Origin: CAYVUI01 sp964454745
GTDB taxonomy: Bacteria > Planctomycetota > Phycisphaerae > Sedimentisphaerales > Anaerohalosphaeraceae
Assembly: GCA_964454745.1 (NCBI GenBank)
Contig: CAYVUI010000088.1
Coordinates: 1 to 18,835 of the forward strand
DNA length: 18,835 bases
Direction: 5' to 3'
Part shown: piece after piece, positions 16,154 through 18,835 of the stretch
Layout: each line of letters opens with the position of its first letter
Numbering within the stretch: the first letter of the stretch is position 1
Made by a program: the position numbers and the translations under genes
The notes under the pieces: model-generated
Told to the model about the DNA's origin: nothing
The model's input: the letters and a program-made list of their open reading frames with translations, nothing else
Database searches by the model: none

Positions 16154-16382
16154 ACAACCGAGGCCTACAATTGAGAGAGCGAAGCGAACCGAAATTGGAG
16201 AATCAGCCTGACCGCAAGGCCAACCCACCGCGAAAGGTTATCTAACCTTTCGTGCCTCGGGTCACAGACCCGATAAATCTCCACTCTAACCCAAAAAACT
16301 TTTCGCCCCAAATCACAGCGAACGGACCTGCCTGCCGTTCAATCCGAGTACCTGTCCGTCTGCCTACAGCAACAACAGAGAA

Positions 16383-16505
16383 TCAATCACATTCCGGCGC
16401 CGTGCAGTCCAGCCAGTACGGAACCATCTTCGCGAGATCCAGGTAATTGAACCGGCAATCATGGTTCACATCACCCGGCGGATAAGGATGGTTCGCATCC
16501 CCGCA
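16383..16505 (-). pseudogene. orphan dockerin C-terminal remnant
   Basis: The minus strand reads CGDANHPYPPGDVNHDCRFN, then YLDLAKMVPYWLDCTAPECD and a TGA stop. This is the C-terminal cysteine/HPYPxGD segment plus an EF-hand-like dockerin repeat (Asp, Asn, Asp, Asn, Asp spacing, then YWLDC), which is common at the ends of secreted planctomycete proteins. The open frame begins only at a stop at 16569-16571 and contains no start codon, and the CheX gene ends at 16589, so the rest of the protein is missing. It is most likely the tail left after deletion of a secreted-protein gene. The last codons form copy 2 of the 28-bp direct repeat. Confidence 0.75.
16385..16412. repeat. 28-bp direct repeat, copy 2
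   Basis: Identical to 15985-16012. Here it is the natural end of the orphan dockerin remnant, so this copy is in its original coding context. Confidence 0.9.
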
Positions 16506-16588
16506 AATGCAGTGCCAGCTTAATACTCCGAAAAGCCGTTTTTCAACCGAAAAACCTAACAAAAAAGCCTATTCGAAGCATTTCCCCT

Positions 16589-17071
16589 TTAGCTTTTCCC
16601 CTCACGGAAAATGATCGACATCTCCAGCTCGCACTCATCATCGGAATTCGCCGCCACGGAAATCTTCGACGCCCCCTGCCGCACTCGCGGCTCGAGTTTG
16701 GTCCCCGTTATCACCGTCGGCACCGAGATATCAATTTCCCCCACGTTGTCCATGATCCGCGCTTTAACACCCCCAAGCAGTAGGTTCACCACCTCACCGA
16801 TCGCATCCTCCACCTCCTCGATCTCGATCTCATCCTCCGCCTCCATCATCATCATACTCTTGGCCACCATCTCCGCACTTTTGGCATCGCACTTAACCGT
16901 CAGTGCCCCTTCCAGCGGACCCTTGAACGTAATAGACCCAATGATCGACTCCGTTGCTTCGCAGTCTTTGAGCAGTTTTTCCACCTGGTTGATGCTCCGC
17001 ATTACCGTCGTTTCAAACGCCTCGGTCGCAGAGTCCCACAAATGCCCCTGTAGTGAAGCCGGCTCGATCAT
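16589..17071 (-). CDS. CheX-like chemotaxis phosphatase-domain protein
   Basis: This 160-residue cytoplasmic protein has the fold pattern of CheX/CheC-type CheY-phosphate phosphatases. After an N-terminal helix (WDSATEAFETTVMRSI) comes a strand pair (GSITFKGPLEGALTVKC), a helix with MVAKSMMMM, an acidic stretch (EAEDEIEIEEV) and the key helix DAIGEVVNLLLGGVKARI. Glu93 and Asn96 form the E-x2-N motif used to dephosphorylate a response regulator. Start choice: AGGA lies eight bases upstream of the ATG at 17069-17071, while longer in-frame starts lack this. No other chemotaxis or flagellar gene is in the window, so its partner is not visible; in such orphan cases it may act on a two-component receiver. 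It ends 18 bases before the stop that opens the dockerin remnant. Confidence 0.8.
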   Translation of the reverse strand: MIEPASLQGHLWDSATEAFETTVMRSINQVEKLLKDCEATESIIGSITFKGPLEGALTVKCDAKSAEMVAKSMMMMEAEDEIEIEEVEDAIGEVVNLLLGGVKARIMDNVGEIDISVPTVITGTKLEPRVRQGASKISVAANSDDECELEMSIIFREGKS

Positions 17072-17179
17072 TTCATTTTTCCTGTCATAATGGTCTATTC
17101 TCTGTTCTTGCCCCTTCATGTATCGGCCCAAATGCCGGGCTTTTTAATTTGCATTTTCAGAAAAAACACACGATTTGCC

Positions 17180-17208
17180 TTGGAAATCCCCCCTTTTTCC
17201 GGTAAGAT
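17180..17208 (+). promoter_or_regulatory. likely promoter of tRNA-Pro
   Basis: TTGGAA (17180-17185) and TAAGAT (17203-17208) are 17 bases apart and end 10 bases before the tRNA. The -10 box lies inside a short CCGGTA-AGA-TACCGG inverted repeat (17199-17213). Confidence 0.5.
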
Positions 17209-17218
17209 ACCGGTTTCT

Positions 17219-17293
17219 CGGGGCGTGGCGCAGTTTGGCTAGCGCGCATGACTGGGGGTCATGAGGTCGCAGGTTCAAGTCCTGTCGCCCCGA
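17219..17293 (+). tRNA. tRNA-Pro (anticodon GGG)
   Basis: A complete cloverleaf of 75 bases without encoded CCA. The acceptor arms CGGGGCG and CGCCCCG pair perfectly; the D arm is GCGC/GCGC; the anticodon arm is CATGA-CTGGGGG-TCATG with GGG at the anticodon position; the T arm is GCAGG-TTCAAGT-CCTGT (one G-T pair); the discriminator base is A. A run of seven T follows directly and probably ends transcription. Confidence 0.95.
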
Positions 17294-17356
17294 TTTTTTT
17301 CTCCGGAAAAAAGAGAGAGTAGAATGGGAGAAAAGTGAAAATAGAAGGTGCAGCAT

Positions 17357-17385
17357 AGCTGTAAATCTATTATTGATTTACAGTT
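17357..17385. repeat. inverted repeat downstream of tRNA-Pro
   Basis: CTGTAAATC (17359-17367) and GATTTACAG (17375-17383) form a perfect 9-bp stem around TATTATT, extendable by a G-T and an A-T pair. It has no T run, so it does not look like a terminator. The stretch 17294-17600 otherwise holds purine- and pyrimidine-rich tracts and two terminators, and no gene. Confidence 0.6.
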
Positions 17386-17448
17386 GCAGTTTACTGACCT
17401 ACTCGGTCGACTTTCTACTATCTACTTTCTATCTAAAACCTATGGATT

Positions 17449-17474
17449 AGGCTTATATTTAAAAAGCCTTTTTT
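17449..17474 (+). terminator. Rho-independent terminator, plus strand
   Basis: AGGCTT and AAGCCT pair around a nine-base AT loop and are followed by a run of T (17469-17474). The stem is short and not GC-rich. It would stop any read-through from tRNA-Pro. Confidence 0.5.
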
Positions 17475-17513
17475 GGCGGTCTAAACGAATGATCATCCGC
17501 CCCAATTCAAAAT

Positions 17514-17551
17514 AAAAGGCGGTTGAGCCCACCCGGCCGAATCGCCTTTTT
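17514..17551. terminator. bidirectional terminator-like hairpin
   Basis: AAAAGGCG (17514-17521) pairs with CGCCTTTT (17543-17550) around a 21-base, partly GC-rich loop. The A and T runs on each side would let it work in both directions, including for minus-strand transcripts coming from 17600-18500. Confidence 0.6.
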
Positions 17552-17605
17552 ACTGGTTCTCGCTGTTAAATATTTACTATTTGGTCGTATATTGACCCTC
17601 TCCAG

Positions 17606-17791
17606 CTATTGTACCTGTACAGATTTCCGGTTCTCACTACCGTTTTCGGTCTTGATATCCAGCACCAGCCCCAATGCCGTCTCAATCGCTTCGTTGATCA
17701 GCGGATTTCCATGCCGCTGACCGCGATTGCCCCGTTTCAATTTGTCCCGTTTCTCGTTCATATTCGGAAATCCCCCGTCGTAACGACCCAT
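17606..17791 (-). CDS. doubtful small ORF
   Basis: This is a 61-residue frame starting MGRYDGGFPNMNEKRDKLKR at the ATG 17789-17791. It is rich in charged residues (RGNRGQRHGNPLINEAIETA) and ends in VQVQ. I recognise no family, and there is no convincing ribosome-binding site. It is kept because the amino-acid make-up is that of a soluble protein and because it is followed by a terminator at 17514-17551 on the same strand. The rest of 17552-18042 shows no better candidate; a 63-residue minus-strand frame at 17845-18036 and a plus-strand frame over the same region look like chance. It may be a decayed gene. Confidence 0.25.
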   Translation of the reverse strand: MGRYDGGFPNMNEKRDKLKRGNRGQRHGNPLINEAIETALGLVLDIKTENGSENRKSVQVQ

Positions 17792-18042
17792 AATTTCATC
17801 GATTGTAATTATCAAATACTGCTATCTTATTTATCCCGCGTTGGTTACCTGAAATTACGCGGGTTCGACCACCTCGGTTCGTCAAATTTCCGTAAATTCT
17901 TATCCGTATTTATACCTATTTTCTGTACAATACCTGTCTCCGCGAAGGTCCACACAAGCCGGCACAAAAGCAAATCGACCGCCAGTTCGCAGGTAATATA
18001 TAGTTGGAGCCGCACCGCAGAATTGCCATAAAACATTTATTT

Positions 18043-18504
18043 TCAGTCTTTTATACGAACCTTCATGCAGATTTTGCGCACCTGGCTGGTCCCGTCAAGG
18101 TCGCAGTTTGGACGGTGTGCATCATTGGGATAATAGACGGCAAAACGGCCGGGGATGAGCGGAAAGCTCAGAAAATCGTTCGGCTGGTCGTAGAATACGA
18201 GATCTTTATCCGGATCGTATGGGTCGGATACGGAAAGGGATTGGATGCCGACGGCCACGTCGTCGCGTTCTTGACCGCTGATGACAATCTGGACGTCAAA
18301 ATAGCGATTATGGCTCTCAAAACGGCGTTTTTCGGCAGGTTCAGTGTCATAACTCACGACGACGGCGTAGAGGTCGCGGCCGTTGACTTCATATTCACCG
18401 TCCGGCTGGGAAAGGTCGAAGTTTTGGGCGTATTGTACGGCCTTCCAGAGTAAATCGCCCTTTTTACAGTATAAATCAATGTTTGAGAGGTCATCGTAGA
18501 TCAT
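18043..18504 (-). CDS. YhcH/YjgK/YiaL (TabA) family protein
   Basis: This 153-residue protein has the single beta-barrel domain of the YhcH/TabA family (DUF386), at the usual length of about 150. Hallmarks are the start MIYDDLSNIDLYCKKGDLLW, RFESHNRYFDVQIVISGQE (Glu63 and His65 are the expected metal ligands), then FAVYYPNDAHRPN (His130) and the end strand VRKICMKVRI. Members are cupin-like and linked in various bacteria to sialic acid or sugar-acid metabolism and, for TabA, to biofilm formation. No specific reaction can be assigned here. AGGA lies seven bases before the ATG and a strong promoter lies just upstream. It is not in an operon with any visible gene, and the segment to its left is gene-poor with no terminator close to its stop. 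Confidence 0.9.
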   Translation of the reverse strand: MIYDDLSNIDLYCKKGDLLWKAVQYAQNFDLSQPDGEYEVNGRDLYAVVVSYDTEPAEKRRFESHNRYFDVQIVISGQERDDVAVGIQSLSVSDPYDPDKDLVFYDQPNDFLSFPLIPGRFAVYYPNDAHRPNCDLDGTSQVRKICMKVRIKD

Positions 18505-18550
18505 TTAGGTTTCCTTTTCATGGTTTTTGTTATTGTGTCATTTGATCTTG

Positions 18551-18579
18551 ATTATACTTTTTGCGGGCGAAAATGCAAT
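18551..18579 (-). promoter_or_regulatory. sigma70 promoter of the YhcH-family gene
   Basis: On the minus strand TTGCAT (18574-18579) and a perfect TATAAT (18551-18556) are separated by 17 bases, giving a leader of about 40 bases before the ATG at 18504. This is the best promoter match on the minus strand of the window. Confidence 0.75.
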
Positions 18580-18675
18580 GGGCGATCGGCTGGGCTTGTG
18601 AATGGAGTCACAATAATTACAGGATATCGGGGGTCCGCACATGTAAAGATAGGTAATCTGAAAGCGAACATTTAA

Positions 18676-18835
18676 TACAAACGTATGAATTTTGACATAC
18701 AAATGTTTAATACAAACGTTTAATACATTTGTATTAAATTTGGGCTTTCGATACATTATTGTAAGGGTTTTTAATAAGTTTACATCTTTGTAGAATCGAA
18801 TCGTACAAGTGTACGAATTTTATAGTACAAATGTA
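18676..18835. promoter_or_regulatory. cluster of TACA-N2/4-TGTA-type operator-like sites
   Basis: Eight half-site pairs lie in 160 AT-rich bases: TACAAACGTA (18676), TACAAATGTT (18698), TACAAACGTT (18711), TACATTTGTA (18724), TACATTATTGTA (18752), TACATCTTTGTA (18781), TACAAGTGTA (18804) and TACAAATGTA (18826, ending at the window edge). Two extend into longer perfect palindromes: TTTAATACATTTGTATTAAA (18719-18738) and TCGTACAAGTGTACGA (18802-18815 plus flanks). TACANNTGTA is the known core of BlaI/MecI/CopY operators, but no such regulator is in the window. The cluster lies upstream of the YhcH-family promoter and may serve a gene to the right. I see no gene in 18505-18835. Confidence 0.6.

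Larger units (their letters stand above)
15968..16382. repeat. gene-free hairpin mosaic between dockerin-tail direct repeats
   Basis: No gene is visible. The segment holds closely packed perfect or near-perfect inverted repeats: an 11-bp stem with CAC loop (16046-16070), GAGTC-GAA-GACTC (16074-16086), AAGGCC-GTAA-GGCCTT (16108-16123), TTGTC/GACAA (16142-16157), a small CC-GCAA-GG stem near 16212-16219, a 10-bp stem of CGAAAGGTTA with TAACCTTTCG (16231-16252, extendable by G-T and C-G pairs), and TCGGGTC-ACA-GACCCGA (16257-16273). After 16273, up to the second direct repeat, I see nothing clear. Confidence 0.75.

Noticed and set aside
16046..16273. CRISPR array
   Set aside because: The stems are all different and the spacing is irregular; there is no constant repeat and no cas gene.
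17126..17145. Terminator on the plus strand before tRNA-Pro
   Set aside because: Only a 4-bp GCCC/GGGC stem precedes the T run, and there is no plus-strand gene upstream for it to end.
17609..18031. 140-residue plus-strand frame
   Set aside because: No start signal, no family pattern and mixed composition; it runs opposite another weak frame.
18538..18756. 72-residue minus-strand frame at the right edge
   Set aside because: Its sequence is a read-through of the TACA/TGTA repeats and of the promoter of the YhcH-family gene.

Overview
The window looks like a chromosomal stretch of a Planctomycetota bacterium, probably of the Phycisphaerae type. The main clues are single-repeat dockerin tails on Sec-exported proteins, an orphan dockerin C-terminus of the HPYPPGDVNHDC...WLDCTAPECD kind, a pyrophosphate-type phosphofructokinase, and GC-rich genes separated by AT-rich, hairpin-laden spacers. 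The taxonomic call is an inference from protein style, not from a marker gene. A run of ten N inside addA shows that this is a draft assembly.

Layout, left to right. (1) 1-1209: the 3' part of an AT-rich, multi-pass membrane GT-C-type glycosyltransferase, cut by the window edge. (2) 1279-3851, minus: a two-gene unit of a sodium:solute symporter followed by a uroporphyrinogen-decarboxylase-fold protein. (3) 4109-4447, minus: a small exported or anchored coiled-coil protein. (4) 4625-13181, plus: addB, addA and pyruvate kinase, tightly spaced; addB and addA overlap by ATGA, and addA is interrupted only by the N gap. (5) 13307-14503, plus: a PPi-type phosphofructokinase with its own near-consensus promoter. 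(6) 14504-14979: a gene-free hairpin mosaic ending in a bidirectional terminator. (7) 14980-15627, minus: a Sec-exported Hcp-fold protein carrying a dockerin repeat, divergent from a small two-helix membrane protein (15713-15967, plus). (8) 15968-16588: a second gene-free hairpin mosaic bracketed by 28-bp direct repeats exactly 400 bp apart, each the end of a dockerin coding sequence. (9) 16589-17071, minus: a CheX-like protein. (10) 17219-17293: tRNA-Pro(GGG). (11) 17294-18042: essentially gene-free, with two terminators and one doubtful small reading frame. (12) 18043-18504, minus: a YhcH/TabA-family protein with a consensus-like promoter, followed by an AT-rich segment holding at least eight TACA-N2/4-TGTA-type half-site pairs.

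Functionally, the centre couples a double-strand-break repair nuclease/helicase (AddAB) with glycolytic enzymes (pyruvate kinase, PPi-PFK) on one strand. The symporter/URO-D pair and the YhcH-family gene suggest uptake and catabolism of organic solutes, possibly sugars or sugar acids. The most unusual items are the Hcp-dockerin secreted protein, the two hairpin mosaics, the dockerin-tail direct repeats and the operator-like cluster at the right edge.
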